18,822 nt of DNA from Candidatus Aminicenantes bacterium UBA2199 (GCA_002327965.1 DCVB01000112.1:1-18822); one strand, 5' to 3'. Positions 9,798 through 17,871 are shown, counted from the stretch's first letter. The notes: generated by a model from the letters alone, not told the origin. Numbers and translations: made by a program.

Positions 9798-9974
9798 TTA
9801 CAGTTTTCTGAGCATGGTCGCCAGGATCAGCAGGACAAAACCGGCAACCAGCAGGTGGACGGCGTAGGGGGCCAGTTCGTTGATGTGCAGAACGCGGAAA
9901 TGCTGAAGGGCGCCGATGGCGCCGATGATGACCGCAATCAACCAGGTGGAAAATTTCGGTGCGCTTAATTTCAT
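9798..9974 (-). CDS. 58-residue membrane protein
   Basis: A short gene easily missed by length cut-offs. The product has 58 residues, with two hydrophobic helices (about 10-24 and 36-54) and a basic end (MLRKL). I do not recognise the family. It is supported by a near-perfect AAGGAGG ribosome site 6 bases before the ATG, a well-spaced promoter at 9995-10023, codon use like its neighbours, and a lipoprotein gene 15 bases downstream that shares the transcript. It is divergent from the rhomboid gene. Function unknown. Confidence 0.8.
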   Translation of the reverse strand: MKLSAPKFSTWLIAVIIGAIGALQHFRVLHINELAPYAVHLLVAGFVLLILATMLRKL

Positions 9975-9994
9975 GGATTCCTCCTTTTTTCTTC

Positions 9995-10023
9995 ATCCTA
10001 GGCGCATGGGATCGGAAAGTCAA
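9995..10023 (-). promoter_or_regulatory. Predicted sigma70-type promoter of the membrane protein/lipoprotein operon
   Basis: On the minus strand TTGACT (10023-10018) and TAGGAT (10000-9995) are separated by 17 bases, about 20 bases upstream of the ATG at 9974. Confidence 0.65.
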
Positions 10024-10069
10024 GGCGGCCGCCGGCCCTGGCTCGCCTGAACGGCGAGGGATGCGGCGC

Positions 10070-10098
10070 TTTACTTTCGAGCCGTTGCTTGCTAGAAT
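10070..10098 (+). promoter_or_regulatory. Predicted sigma70-type promoter of the rhomboid operon
   Basis: TTTACT (10070-10075) and TAGAAT (10093-10098) are separated by 17 bases, 33 bases upstream of the rhomboid ATG. It is back-to-back with the minus-strand promoter at 9995-10023. Confidence 0.55.
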
Positions 10099-10131
10099 GG
10101 GGCCTCTTTTTTCGAATGGGGACGCAGCGAC

Positions 10132-10905
10132 ATGTTCATTCCGTTGAAGGACTACAACCCGACGCGGCGCACGGCCTTTGTCGTCATCCTGTTCATCCTG
10201 CTCAATGCCTCGGTCTTCGTCTATCAGGCCTACCTGTCGCGGCGGCACCTGGCGGAGCCCTTGCGGGCGGCGAGCACGGAGCCGCTGGCCTGGCCTTCCA
10301 GCCTGGAGTACCACCTGGTCAAGGACGGCCTGGTGCCGGCCGAGCTGGTGCGGGGACGCAACCTGGAGATCCCCATCGGCAAGGACCGCTACGGGCGAAC
10401 GGTCGTCTACCGGCGCGACGCCTCTCCGTTTCTCAGCCTGCTGGCCTCTTTGTTCATGCACGGCTCCTGGCTTCATTTGCTGGGCAATATGCTGTTCCTG
10501 TGGATCTTCGGCAACAACATCGAGGACCGGCTGGGACGGATCCGCTTCGTCCTGTTCTACCTGCTGTGCGGGGTCGGCGCCAGCCTGGCCCACGTGCTGT
10601 TCAACCTGAACTCGCTGGTCCCGGTCATCGGCGCCAGCGGCGCGGTATCGGGGATCATGGGGGCCTACCTGGCCCTCTTCCCCATGGCGCGCGTCCGCAC
10701 CCTGGTTTTTGTCTTTGTCTTTGTCACGACCATGGATGTGCCGGCCGCGCTGTTCCTGGTCATCTGGTTCCTCTTTCAATTCCTGGCGGCCGGCGGCGGC
10801 TCGGGCATTGCCTGGCTGGCCCATGTCGGCGGCTTCATCCTGGGATTCTTCCTGGTGAGATTCTTCGCGGCCGCGAAAAAGCCGCTGGCCGAACCGGCCC
10901 GATGA
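10132..10905 (+). CDS. Rhomboid family intramembrane serine protease
   Basis: A 257-residue multi-pass membrane protease that cleaves transmembrane substrates within the bilayer. The catalytic dyad is Ser169 in GASGAVSG and His231 in AHVGGF. H115 and N119 in the LHLLGNMLFLWIFG segment match the oxyanion-side residues of the family. About six membrane segments can be drawn (13-32, 102-129, 138-157, 166-184, 190-218, 229-245). A polar loop of about 65 residues (35-100) separates the first segment from the rest, longer than in the simplest bacterial rhomboids. It is the first gene of the rhomboid-RidA-ABC unit, and the ribosome site is weak. The physiological substrate cannot be inferred. Confidence 0.93.
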   Translation: MFIPLKDYNPTRRTAFVVILFILLNASVFVYQAYLSRRHLAEPLRAASTEPLAWPSSLEYHLVKDGLVPAELVRGRNLEIPIGKDRYGRTVVYRRDASPFLSLLASLFMHGSWLHLLGNMLFLWIFGNNIEDRLGRIRFVLFYLLCGVGASLAHVLFNLNSLVPVIGASGAVSGIMGAYLALFPMARVRTLVFVFVFVTTMDVPAALFLVIWFLFQFLAAGGGSGIAWLAHVGGFILGFFLVRFFAAAKKPLAEPAR

Positions 10906-10928
10906 GTCCGGACGGCAAGGAGGTCATC

Positions 10929-11315
10929 ATGGAAAAACGGGTCATCCAATCCGCTTCGGCGCCCACGGCGTTGGGGCCGTATTCGCAAGCCGTGCGCTGG
11001 GGCAATCTTCTCTTTCTTTCCGGCCAGGTGGGGATCGACCCGGCCAGCGGCAAACTGGTCGGGGGGGGGGTCGAGGCCGAGACGCGGCAGGTTTTCCGGA
11101 ATATCGAGGCGGTGCTCCTTGCCGCCGGCATCAATTTCCGTCGCCTGCTCAAGACCACCGTGTTCCTGAAGGACATGGCCCATTTCAAGGCCGTCAACGA
11201 GATCTATGCCGAGCATGTGCCGCCGCCTTATCCGGCCCGGGCCGCCTTCGCCGTCAGCGATCTGCCCCTGGGGGCCGAGGTCGAGATCGAGGCGATCGCC
11301 GCGATGATGGATTGA
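10929..11315 (+). CDS. ridA: RidA family (YjgF/YER057c/UK114) enamine/imine deaminase
   Basis: A 128-residue cytoplasmic protein of the RidA family, which hydrolyses reactive 2-aminoacrylate and related imines released by PLP enzymes. Key residues are present: R104 in YPARAAFAV and E119 in AEVEIEAIA, equivalent to R105 and E120 of the E. coli protein. The GPYSQA and FLSGQVGID motifs lie near the N-terminus. The start at 10929 is set by AAGGAGG about 5 bases upstream and by family length; it follows the rhomboid stop by 23 bases. A run of ten G (11061-11070) encodes the VGGGV turn and could slip in replication or sequencing. It belongs to the plus-strand unit leading to the ABC ATPases. Confidence 0.95.
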   Translation: MEKRVIQSASAPTALGPYSQAVRWGNLLFLSGQVGIDPASGKLVGGGVEAETRQVFRNIEAVLLAAGINFRRLLKTTVFLKDMAHFKAVNEIYAEHVPPPYPARAAFAVSDLPLGAEVEIEAIAAMMD

Positions 11316-11346
11316 GCGCAGCGAAGCGTTTTCCCGGCTGAGTTGC

Positions 11347-12105
11347 ATGCTGCGGACGCAGAACCTCTGGGTCGAGGACCATGAGGCGAAGCCGCTGCTG
11401 AGCGCTGTCGACATGGAGGTGCCGGCCGGGAAGGTCACGATGCTGCTCGGGGAGAGCGGCGCCGGCAAGACCCTGCTGGCGCGCGCCCTCGCCGGGCTCC
11501 TGCCCTCCCGCCTGCGCATGAGCCGCGGCCGGGTTTTTCTCAAGGGCCGGGAGATGAACGGCCGTGCCTGGGACGACGTCCGCGGCCGTGAGGTTTTTTA
11601 TGCGCCGCAGAACGCCGCGGCCAGTTTCAACCCCGTCCTGACCATCGGCCGCCAGATCAACGAGTGCCGGCCGTTTGCCGCCGGGCGGACTCCAGCCGGA
11701 ACCGCCGACGAACTGGATGAGCTGCTGGTTCGCCTGCAGTTCCCCGACCCGGCTCGCGTCATGGGCGCTTACCCCCACGAATTGAGCGGCGGCGAGAACC
11801 AGCGCTGCCTGCTGGCCCTGGCGCTGGTCAGCGGCGCCGGCGTGCTGATCCTGGACGAGCCCACCTCCGAGATCGACGCCGTCGCCCGCGACGAGTTCGT
11901 CGCCGTGCTGCGCGAACGGCAGCGCCGCCACCGGCTGACCGTCCTGTTGGTTTCGCATCACCTGGATTTCGTCAGCCGGGTCGCCGATGCGCTGTGCGTC
12001 CTGGCCGGCGGAAAGGTCGTGGCTGCCGGGCCGCCGGCGAGCATCCTCGAATCTCCCGGACATCCCTATGCTCGCGAGATCGCCGATTACCTGAGGCCGG
12101 GATGA
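11347..12105 (+). CDS. ABC transporter ATP-binding protein, NikD/DppD-like
   Basis: A 252-residue nucleotide-binding subunit of the peptide/nickel importer type. It has Walker A GESGAGKT (35-42), a Q-loop glutamine at 88 (YAPQNAAASFNP), the signature LSGGE (146-150), Walker B VLILDEP (from 166) and the switch histidine in VSHHLDF. It ends in HPYAREIADYLRPG, the beginning of the oligopeptide-transporter C-terminal motif, but lacks the longer extension of OppD/DppD, so its length is closest to NikD. It lies 31 bases after ridA without a strong ribosome site and overlaps the next ATPase gene by 4 bases (ATGA). No permease or binding protein is in the window, so the substrate is unknown. Confidence 0.9.
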   Translation: MLRTQNLWVEDHEAKPLLSAVDMEVPAGKVTMLLGESGAGKTLLARALAGLLPSRLRMSRGRVFLKGREMNGRAWDDVRGREVFYAPQNAAASFNPVLTIGRQINECRPFAAGRTPAGTADELDELLVRLQFPDPARVMGAYPHELSGGENQRCLLALALVSGAGVLILDEPTSEIDAVARDEFVAVLRERQRRHRLTVLLVSHHLDFVSRVADALCVLAGGKVVAAGPPASILESPGHPYAREIADYLRPG

Positions 12106-12851
12106 GCGCCGTCCGTTTCGGCCTGCGCCGCCTCGCCAAATCCTACCGCTGGCGAAAACGGGGCGGGACGCCTGCGGCAGCGGTCGTGACCGCCCTGGAC
12201 GGAGTGGACCTCGATATACTGGAAGGGCAGGTCAACGCCCTGGCGGGCCGCTCGGGAGCCGGCAAGTCGACCCTGGCTCGTATCGTCATGGGCTTCATCG
12301 CACCCGACGGCGGCGACGTCTTCTATCAAGGCCGGCCCCTGGCCGCTGCGCCGCGACCGGCCTTCCGCCGCCGGAACCAGATGGTCTTCCAGAACCCGTT
12401 GCAGGCGGTCAACCCTCTGTTCACCGCCGGCTGGATCATCGGCGAGCCGCTGCGGATTCTGAACCCCCGACCGTCCCGTCTTGCCGGAATCCCTGACGAG
12501 GGGGGGGCCGGCCCGGCCGCGGGCTGGGAGCGGATCGCGGAGGTGCTGGAGCAGCTGGAGCTGCCGCGTGCATGCCTGAAACGGCGGCCCTGCGAGCTGT
12601 CGGGCGGCGAGCTACAGCGCGTGGTGCTGGCCCGGGCTCTGGTCCTGAAGCCCGAGTTCCTGGTGCTGGACGAACCCTTCTCGGCCCTCGATGACCTGAC
12701 CGCCATGAAGATCGTGCGGCTGCTGAAAGGGGTGTTCCGCCGCCTGGGACTGGGCGTCCTGTTCATCGGCCACCATCCGCGCCATGTAAACGAGCTGGCC
12801 GACCGCGTGGCCGTGCTGGAAAAAGGGAGGTTGCTCAGCCCCGGTGCTTAG
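12102..12851 (+). CDS. ABC transporter ATP-binding protein, NikE/DppF-like
   Basis: A 249-residue second nucleotide-binding subunit, expected to pair with the preceding ATPase on the inner face of the membrane. Visible motifs are Walker A GRSGAGKS (49-56), the Q-loop in VFQNPLQAVNP (Q97), the signature LSGGE (166-170), Walker B FLVLDEP (from 186) and the switch histidine in IGHHPRHV. The segment around residues 120-140 (RPSRLAGIPDEGGAGPAAG) is a low-complexity insert, encoded in part by a run of eight G (12500-12507). The ATG overlaps the previous stop (ATGA), so the two are translationally coupled. The 3' end overlaps the convergent isomerase-like gene by 17 bases. Substrate unknown. Confidence 0.9.
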   Translation: MSAVRFGLRRLAKSYRWRKRGGTPAAAVVTALDGVDLDILEGQVNALAGRSGAGKSTLARIVMGFIAPDGGDVFYQGRPLAAAPRPAFRRRNQMVFQNPLQAVNPLFTAGWIIGEPLRILNPRPSRLAGIPDEGGAGPAAGWERIAEVLEQLELPRACLKRRPCELSGGELQRVVLARALVLKPEFLVLDEPFSALDDLTAMKIVRLLKGVFRRLGLGVLFIGHHPRHVNELADRVAVLEKGRLLSPGA

Positions 12852-13626
12852 GCGCCGGCTTGCCCAGAAAATTCTGCCGGTAATAAGCGATGGCCGCGTC
12901 GCGCGATTCAGGTGACTTGGGTTCCAGGGCGATGGAGAAGGGGCAGGAGAGACCGGCGATGACCGCCTTGGCCGCCGGCCAGTCGATGTCGCCCTGTCCG
13001 GGCGCCCGATGGTCGTCGCTGCCGCCGAGATTGTCGTGCAAATGGAAATGGATGTGGCCGCGCGGGTTCAGGTAGAACAGCCATTCCTGGAAGGAAATGG
13101 CCGCAAAGACGTGATGGTGGCCGAAATCAAAGCAGTGGATCAGGCGCGGCCGCGCGGCTTTTTCCACGAGCTGCAGCGCCACGTAGGGAGTGGGGTCGGC
13201 GATGTTCTCCAAGGCGATGAGCGGCCCATCACGGCCGTCCAGCAGCGTCGCATAGAATTCGGCGGCGCGCTCCAGCCAGGAGGAAAAATGGAGGCTGTAG
13301 TAGATGGGGTCGTAGTTGTAATGCATGACCACCAGCCGGCTGCCCAGCTCGGCGGCGATGTCCAGGGTCCGTCGCATCTTGTCCAGGCTCAGGCCGCGCA
13401 TGTCGGCGTCGACGGCGCCGGGCCATACGTCCATGAAGGGGGCATGCACCGTGTGGGAGGGGAAACTGTCCAACAGGCGTCGGCATTCGGCCGTGAAGCT
13501 TGGCGTGAAACGGCGCAGGCTCTCGGCCGGGACATAGACCTCGGGCCCGGCGCCGCCAGCGGCGATCACGCCGGCTTCCGCCTCCAGTCGCTCCAGGGCG
13601 ACGCGGACATAAAGATCCTCAAACAT
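12835..13626 (-). CDS. Sugar phosphate isomerase/epimerase-like TIM barrel protein
   Basis: A 263-residue cytoplasmic protein of the xylose isomerase-like/AP endonuclease family 2 TIM barrels. The metal-binding pattern is recognisable: Glu in IALENIADPTPYV, Asp/His in HCFDFGHHH, His in HIHFHLHDN, and the terminal Glu in SIALEPKSPES. GQGDIDW is the usual loop before the last strands. HAPFMD and VVMHYNYDP are further barrel-strand ends. Family members isomerise or epimerise sugars and inositols, or act as endonucleases; the reaction here cannot be specified. The ATG overlaps the end of the histidine kinase gene by 8 bases (ATGTTTGA), so it is the last gene of the kinase operon. Its 3' end overlaps the convergent ABC gene. 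Confidence 0.85.
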   Translation of the reverse strand: MFEDLYVRVALERLEAEAGVIAAGGAGPEVYVPAESLRRFTPSFTAECRRLLDSFPSHTVHAPFMDVWPGAVDADMRGLSLDKMRRTLDIAAELGSRLVVMHYNYDPIYYSLHFSSWLERAAEFYATLLDGRDGPLIALENIADPTPYVALQLVEKAARPRLIHCFDFGHHHVFAAISFQEWLFYLNPRGHIHFHLHDNLGGSDDHRAPGQGDIDWPAAKAVIAGLSCPFSIALEPKSPESRDAAIAYYRQNFLGKPAPKHRG

Positions 13627-16600
13627 CGCCGCCCCGCAGGAGCCTGTTGACCTGGTAGGACAACTGCTCGGTCTTGAACGGCTTGGGCATGAAATGATCG
13701 ATCTTGGACTTGAACACTTCGTTTTCCAGGTAATCCCTGCCGTAGCCGCTGGCGATCAGGATCTTGACGTCCGGGCGCAGTTCGCGCAGGATATGGAACA
13801 CTTTCTCGCCCGAGATGCCGGGCATCTCGATGTCCAGTATGACCAGCGAGATGTCGCCGGCATGCTTCTTGAACAACTCGATGCCCTCGCTGCCGCTGAC
13901 GGCGGTCAGGCTTTTCAACCCCATGGTCTTGAGCATGTCGGAGCCGATCTCGCGCACCACTTCCTCGTCGTCGATAAGCAGCACCAGGCCTTCGAGGGGG
14001 GTGTTGGCCTCCGGCTCGTCGTGAGGCGGAGGCTGGTAAAGCGTCTGCTCGAACACCGGCAACAGGATGGTGAACGTGGTGCCGTGGCCGACCTGAGAGT
14101 CCAGCTCGATGCGGCCGTTGTAGTCCTGGATGATCTCGCGGACGATGGCCAGCCCCAGGCCGGTGCCGCGCCCCTGCCCCTTGGTGGTGAAGAAAGGCTC
14201 GAAGATCTTCTTCTGGTTCTCGTGACTGATGCCGCCGCCGTTGTCGCTGATCGAGATCAGCGCGTACTGCCCGTCGAGAAGGTCGCCTTGCTCGCTGATT
14301 TCGACCCGGTCGGTGCGCAGGCGGAGGATCGGGCGCTCCACGCTTTCCAGGGCGTCTCGGGCGTTGACGATCAGGTTGATCAGGATCTGCGAGATCTTGG
14401 TCTTGTCGGCCTGGAGCAGTATTTGGCTCTGGTAGAGCTGGATGTCCAGGTTGATCGACTTGAGGTTCATGGCCAGGAAGTCGAGGGCCTCCTTGATCAG
14501 GTCGTTGACATTGAGGATCTCCTTCTCGGCCATTTTTTTGCGCGAGAAATTCAGCAGCTGGTTGATCAGCGTCGAGGCGCGCTCGCTGGAGGTGATGATG
14601 GTCGAAACGTATTTCTGCACCTTGGGATTGTCGGCGATCTTCTTCTCCAGCAGCGAGGCGTAGCCCATGATGCCGCTCAGCAGGTTGTTGAAATCGTGAA
14701 TGATATGGCTGGTCAGCAGCCCCAGCGATTCCATTTTTTGGGCATGGATCAGCGAGGACTCGAGTTTCTTCAGCGCCGATACGTCCTCCATGTGGATGAC
14801 CACGCCGCTCTGCTCGCCGGTGACCGGATAGAACGTGAAGTTGGCCACTTTGAAGTCCTCATCGCCGATGAAGACCTGTTCGTCATTGAGATAGACGGTC
14901 TTCTTCAGGATCATGACCTCGTTGATGGCGTCCTTGTATTTTCCGAACAGGGGCAGCAGCGCGTAAAGGTTCTTGCCGAAGGCGCCGGCGAAGGAGACGC
15001 CCAGGATCCTCTCGGCGGCCGAGTTCCAGGTAGTGATCAGGCCATGCTCGTTGAAGGAGATCACTGCGTACGGGCTGGCGTTGATCAGCTTCTGCATGAA
15101 GCCCTGCAGCGAGCGCAACTGGGCCGTCAGACCGCGCCACTCCGAGATGTCGCGCAGCATGATGATGCCGCCGATGATCAGGCTGCCGCTTTTGAGGGGC
15201 TCAACGATCAGGTCGACGTAATTCTCCTCCTCGAGGACGGGGTTGAGGGTGTTGATGCGGTGGACGCTGCCGCCGCCCTCCAGCACGCTGCGAACCAGCT
15301 CGTCGAAGCCGCTTTCCAGTGAATTCTTGGCCAGGATGGAATTGATGTTCTGGCCGATGATGCCGGAGCTGCCGGTCGGGATCAGTTCGCGCGACCGCTT
15401 GTTGATGAAGGTGATGCGCAGCCTGCGGTCGACGATGATGATCATTTCCGGTATCGACTGGAAGATCTGCCGCGAGAAGAGGATCTGGTTCTTCAGGTCA
15501 AGCTCCGCCTTGCGGCGTTTGCTGATGTCGCTGATGATCGCCAGGTAGCCCTTGGGTTCTCCCCGGGCGTCGCGCATTCTGGACAGGGAGAGGCTGATGT
15601 CGACCTTTTCCCCGCTCTTCAGGGTCATCGTGGTCTCCTTGCCGGAGACCTGATCCCCGTCTTTCAGTTCAATGGCGATTTCGCGCCTGAATTCCTTCTC
15701 GAAGAAGTCGCCGGCGCGCAGCGCCGGGACCGCTTCCGGGTTGAACTGGAAGCGCTGCCGGCCGTAGTCGTTGATCGCGATCGGGCGCATCCGTGCGTCC
15801 ATGGTGACGACCATGGACGGAGCCGTGCGCAGCAGTGTATCCAGGGACGTTTTCGTCTCCCGGCCCTCAACGACCTGTTCCTGCAGTTGCGCGATCACAT
15901 GCTCCATGTCGGCGTGGAGTTTGCCCAATTCGGGGAATACCCGGGTCGGCCGCCGCCGGCCGCCGGTGCCGGAGGGAAGCAGGCTTTCGTCAAGCCGGGC
16001 CAGCGGGTCCAGGAGGGTGGTTTTCAGGAACAGGAAAAGGAGAACCAGGCCAGCCAGCAGCGGCAGGAGGACATGGAGGGGAAAAAACGCCGCGCCGACG
16101 CGGCCCGCATGGGCGAACCCAACCGACAAGCTCATAACCTGCACGGCATGCCAGCCGCTGTCGGGATGACGGGCGGACAGCAGCAGCGTCGGACCGTCGC
16201 CCAGGCGCAGCAGGCGTTCGGCAGGGAAGGCCCGCTCACGGGCGATCATGGCGATGACCTGCTGGTCGGGCTTGTCGTTGACGCTGGCGTTGAATTCGAA
16301 TTTGGGACCGGGATCGAACCCCGGCTTGTTGAAGAGGGGGGCCAGGTCGCGGTGCAGGACAACGCGGAAGTCGTCGTCCATGATGAAGTGGCTGATCCCG
16401 GGGAGACCCGGGTCGCTCTCCAGGCTTGCCAGCATGGATTCCAGCGTGATGTCATGGCCGACCACGCCCTGGAAGCCGCCTTCGAGGTAGACCGGCACGG
16501 TCACGCTGATCACCCATTTTCCCAGGCTTTCTTCACGGCGCGGCCGGGTGAAGCGCATGCTTCGTGCCGGATTGTTTTCCGGCGTGCCCATCAGCAGCAG

Positions 16601-17158
16601 GGGATCGTTGCTGAAATCATGCCCGTCGTGGAGGTCCATGGCCTTGCGTGCCGGCAGCACGATGAGCCAATTCTCCCTGGAAATGAAATAGGCGCTGGCG
16701 ACCGACGGGGGCAGGGAGGAGAAATAGCCCTGCAGCCGCGGCCAGGCAGCGGCCACGGCCCGGGCCTCGGGAGGCGCTTCCGGCCGGCGCGGGACGAAGA
16801 TGCCCCAAGCGCTTTCGCCTTCGCCGATGCGGGAACGGAACGGCGGTGCCGCCACGGCCAGCGAGGCCTCCCGGTCTGAAAGAACTGGAACGTCGGTGCG
16901 GGGCGGTGCGGCCGACTCGGGAGCCGGGTACAACAGATCGCGGAAAAGGCGCGCCGTTGCGGAGACAGCCTGCTGTTGCGCGATCCAGAGATTGTTTTCT
17001 CGGCGCTGCTCGGCATGAAAGATCCGCCGTCCGGCCTGGGTCAGGGCATGCTCCTGACGCTTTTCCGCCAGTGCGCCCAGCCGCAGGTATTGCACGGCCG
17101 CGACCAGGATAAAGAAGATCGCCAGAACGAGGAGAAATCTGTGCTGGAGGGTCTTCAT
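13619..17158 (-). CDS. Hybrid sensor histidine kinase with Cache-like sensor, three PAS domains and C-terminal receiver
   Basis: An 1179-residue membrane sensor. In order: membrane segment (about 8-26), periplasmic dCache-like sensor (about 30-345, including WVISVTVPVYLEGGFQGVVGHD), second membrane segment (about 355-378), three PAS domains starting near 435, 555 and 675, a HisKA domain with the phosphorylated histidine in IIHDFNNLL (about 823), an ATPase domain with an N-box (NLIVNARDALE), DNGGG and GTGLGLA (about 925-990), and a receiver domain (about 1055-1175) with IDDEE, the phospho-acceptor Asp in VILDIEMPG and Lys in MPKPFK. All catalytic residues seem present. It lies 25 bases after the membrane-anchored protein gene and overlaps the isomerase-like gene. 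No DNA-binding response regulator is adjacent, so the output partner is unknown. The ligand is also unknown. Confidence 0.93.
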   Translation of the reverse strand: MKTLQHRFLLVLAIFFILVAAVQYLRLGALAEKRQEHALTQAGRRIFHAEQRRENNLWIAQQQAVSATARLFRDLLYPAPESAAPPRTDVPVLSDREASLAVAAPPFRSRIGEGESAWGIFVPRRPEAPPEARAVAAAWPRLQGYFSSLPPSVASAYFISRENWLIVLPARKAMDLHDGHDFSNDPLLLMGTPENNPARSMRFTRPRREESLGKWVISVTVPVYLEGGFQGVVGHDITLESMLASLESDPGLPGISHFIMDDDFRVVLHRDLAPLFNKPGFDPGPKFEFNASVNDKPDQQVIAMIARERAFPAERLLRLGDGPTLLLSARHPDSGWHAVQVMSLSVGFAHAGRVGAAFFPLHVLLPLLAGLVLLFLFLKTTLLDPLARLDESLLPSGTGGRRRPTRVFPELGKLHADMEHVIAQLQEQVVEGRETKTSLDTLLRTAPSMVVTMDARMRPIAINDYGRQRFQFNPEAVPALRAGDFFEKEFRREIAIELKDGDQVSGKETTMTLKSGEKVDISLSLSRMRDARGEPKGYLAIISDISKRRKAELDLKNQILFSRQIFQSIPEMIIIVDRRLRITFINKRSRELIPTGSSGIIGQNINSILAKNSLESGFDELVRSVLEGGGSVHRINTLNPVLEEENYVDLIVEPLKSGSLIIGGIIMLRDISEWRGLTAQLRSLQGFMQKLINASPYAVISFNEHGLITTWNSAAERILGVSFAGAFGKNLYALLPLFGKYKDAINEVMILKKTVYLNDEQVFIGDEDFKVANFTFYPVTGEQSGVVIHMEDVSALKKLESSLIHAQKMESLGLLTSHIIHDFNNLLSGIMGYASLLEKKIADNPKVQKYVSTIITSSERASTLINQLLNFSRKKMAEKEILNVNDLIKEALDFLAMNLKSINLDIQLYQSQILLQADKTKISQILINLIVNARDALESVERPILRLRTDRVEISEQGDLLDGQYALISISDNGGGISHENQKKIFEPFFTTKGQGRGTGLGLAIVREIIQDYNGRIELDSQVGHGTTFTILLPVFEQTLYQPPPHDEPEANTPLEGLVLLIDDEEVVREIGSDMLKTMGLKSLTAVSGSEGIELFKKHAGDISLVILDIEMPGISGEKVFHILRELRPDVKILIASGYGRDYLENEVFKSKIDHFMPKPFKTEQLSYQVNRLLRGGDV

Positions 17159-17183
17159 CGCGATGGCCGCGGCTGGGAGGGCC

Positions 17184-17783
17184 TCAGTTCGGTTCCTCCT
17201 GGCCCTCGTAGACGACCTTGATGCCTTCGATCTTTTTCTGGATGGGATAGGTCCCCAGCAGGACCTGGCCCGAGTTCTTGCTCTTGGCGTAGACCTTTAC
17301 CTTGACGGGTTTCCAGTTGGGCATGTTCTTGATGAAGGCCGGCTTGGAAGTCGCCCGGTAGCCGTAAAAGCCCTTGACGAAGATCTCGCCGCTCACCTCG
17401 CCGGGCGCCAGGGGGGTTTTCACCGCCTCCACATAGCCGTCGGTAAGGTTCTCGCCGCTCTCCTCCAAGACAAAGATGCAGTTGAACCCCACGTACTGCA
17501 GGGGTCGCTTGCCGGTGTTCTTTATCTTGAAGGTGAAGGACGGCACGATGGTCGCCTCGTCGGGACGGACCTTTTTGTCGACCCAAATGGAATCGTGCCA
17601 GACGATCTGGACGGATGCGGCCAACTCCTCGTCGCTCATGGTGTCCTGGATGACGGTTTTGTAGAACAGAAAGATGAGAGCGATGCCGACCGCGACCAGC
17701 AGGATCGAGGCCCAGAACTTGCTGTTCTTGTAGAATGGGATCTTCTGCGGAAGATCCTTGAACAATTCATTGTTTTCGCTCAT
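17184..17783 (-). CDS. Membrane-anchored protein of unknown function
   Basis: A 199-residue protein with a short charged cytoplasmic N-terminus, one membrane helix (about 24-42) and an outer region of roughly 150 residues rich in beta strands (for example IVPSFTFKIKNTGKRPLQYVGF, then LAPGEVSGEIFVKG). The strand pattern, with a polar LxPGE turn, resembles immunoglobulin-like or DUF2393-like adhesion and interaction folds. I do not recognise the family for certain. It is the first gene of the kinase operon, with a good promoter (17802-17830) and AAGGAG before its ATG. A partner role for the kinase sensor domain is possible but rests only on position. Confidence 0.8.
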   Translation of the reverse strand: MSENNELFKDLPQKIPFYKNSKFWASILLVAVGIALIFLFYKTVIQDTMSDEELAASVQIVWHDSIWVDKKVRPDEATIVPSFTFKIKNTGKRPLQYVGFNCIFVLEESGENLTDGYVEAVKTPLAPGEVSGEIFVKGFYGYRATSKPAFIKNMPNWKPVKVKVYAKSKNSGQVLLGTYPIQKKIEGIKVVYEGQEEPN

Positions 17784-17801
17784 GGTTTTCTCCTTGCCCG
17801 C

Positions 17802-17830
17802 TTTATATAATATTTATTTCCTTATTTCAA
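17802..17830 (-). promoter_or_regulatory. Predicted sigma70-type promoter of the kinase operon
   Basis: On the minus strand TTGAAA (17830-17825) and TATAAA (17807-17802) are separated by 17 AT-rich bases, about 19 bases upstream of the ATG at 17783. Confidence 0.7.
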
Positions 17831-17845
17831 GCCGGGAAATACCCT

Positions 17846-17871
17846 AAAAAAGGGGGCCGTTTCCGGCCCCC
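17846..17871 (-). terminator. Intrinsic terminator of gdhA
   Basis: Read on the minus strand, an 8-bp GC-only stem (CGGCCCCC at 17864-17871 pairing with GGGGGCCG at 17852-17859, 4-base loop) is followed by six T (17851-17846). It lies about 26 bases after the gdhA stop and 15 bases upstream of the next promoter, so it separates gdhA from the kinase operon. Confidence 0.9.

Noticed and set aside
9679..10824. Long minus-strand open frame overlapping the rhomboid gene and the 58-residue gene
   Set aside because: Low-complexity Q/R/G-rich translation that conflicts with three better supported genes.
13694..15322. 542-residue open frame on the plus strand within the kinase gene
   Set aside because: Composition-driven shadow rich in D, Q, V and A. 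The minus-strand frame has continuous kinase and receiver motifs over the same bases.
15887..16879. 330-residue plus-strand open frame within the Cache-domain part of the kinase gene
   Set aside because: No recognisable motifs, and the opposite strand encodes a coherent sensor domain.
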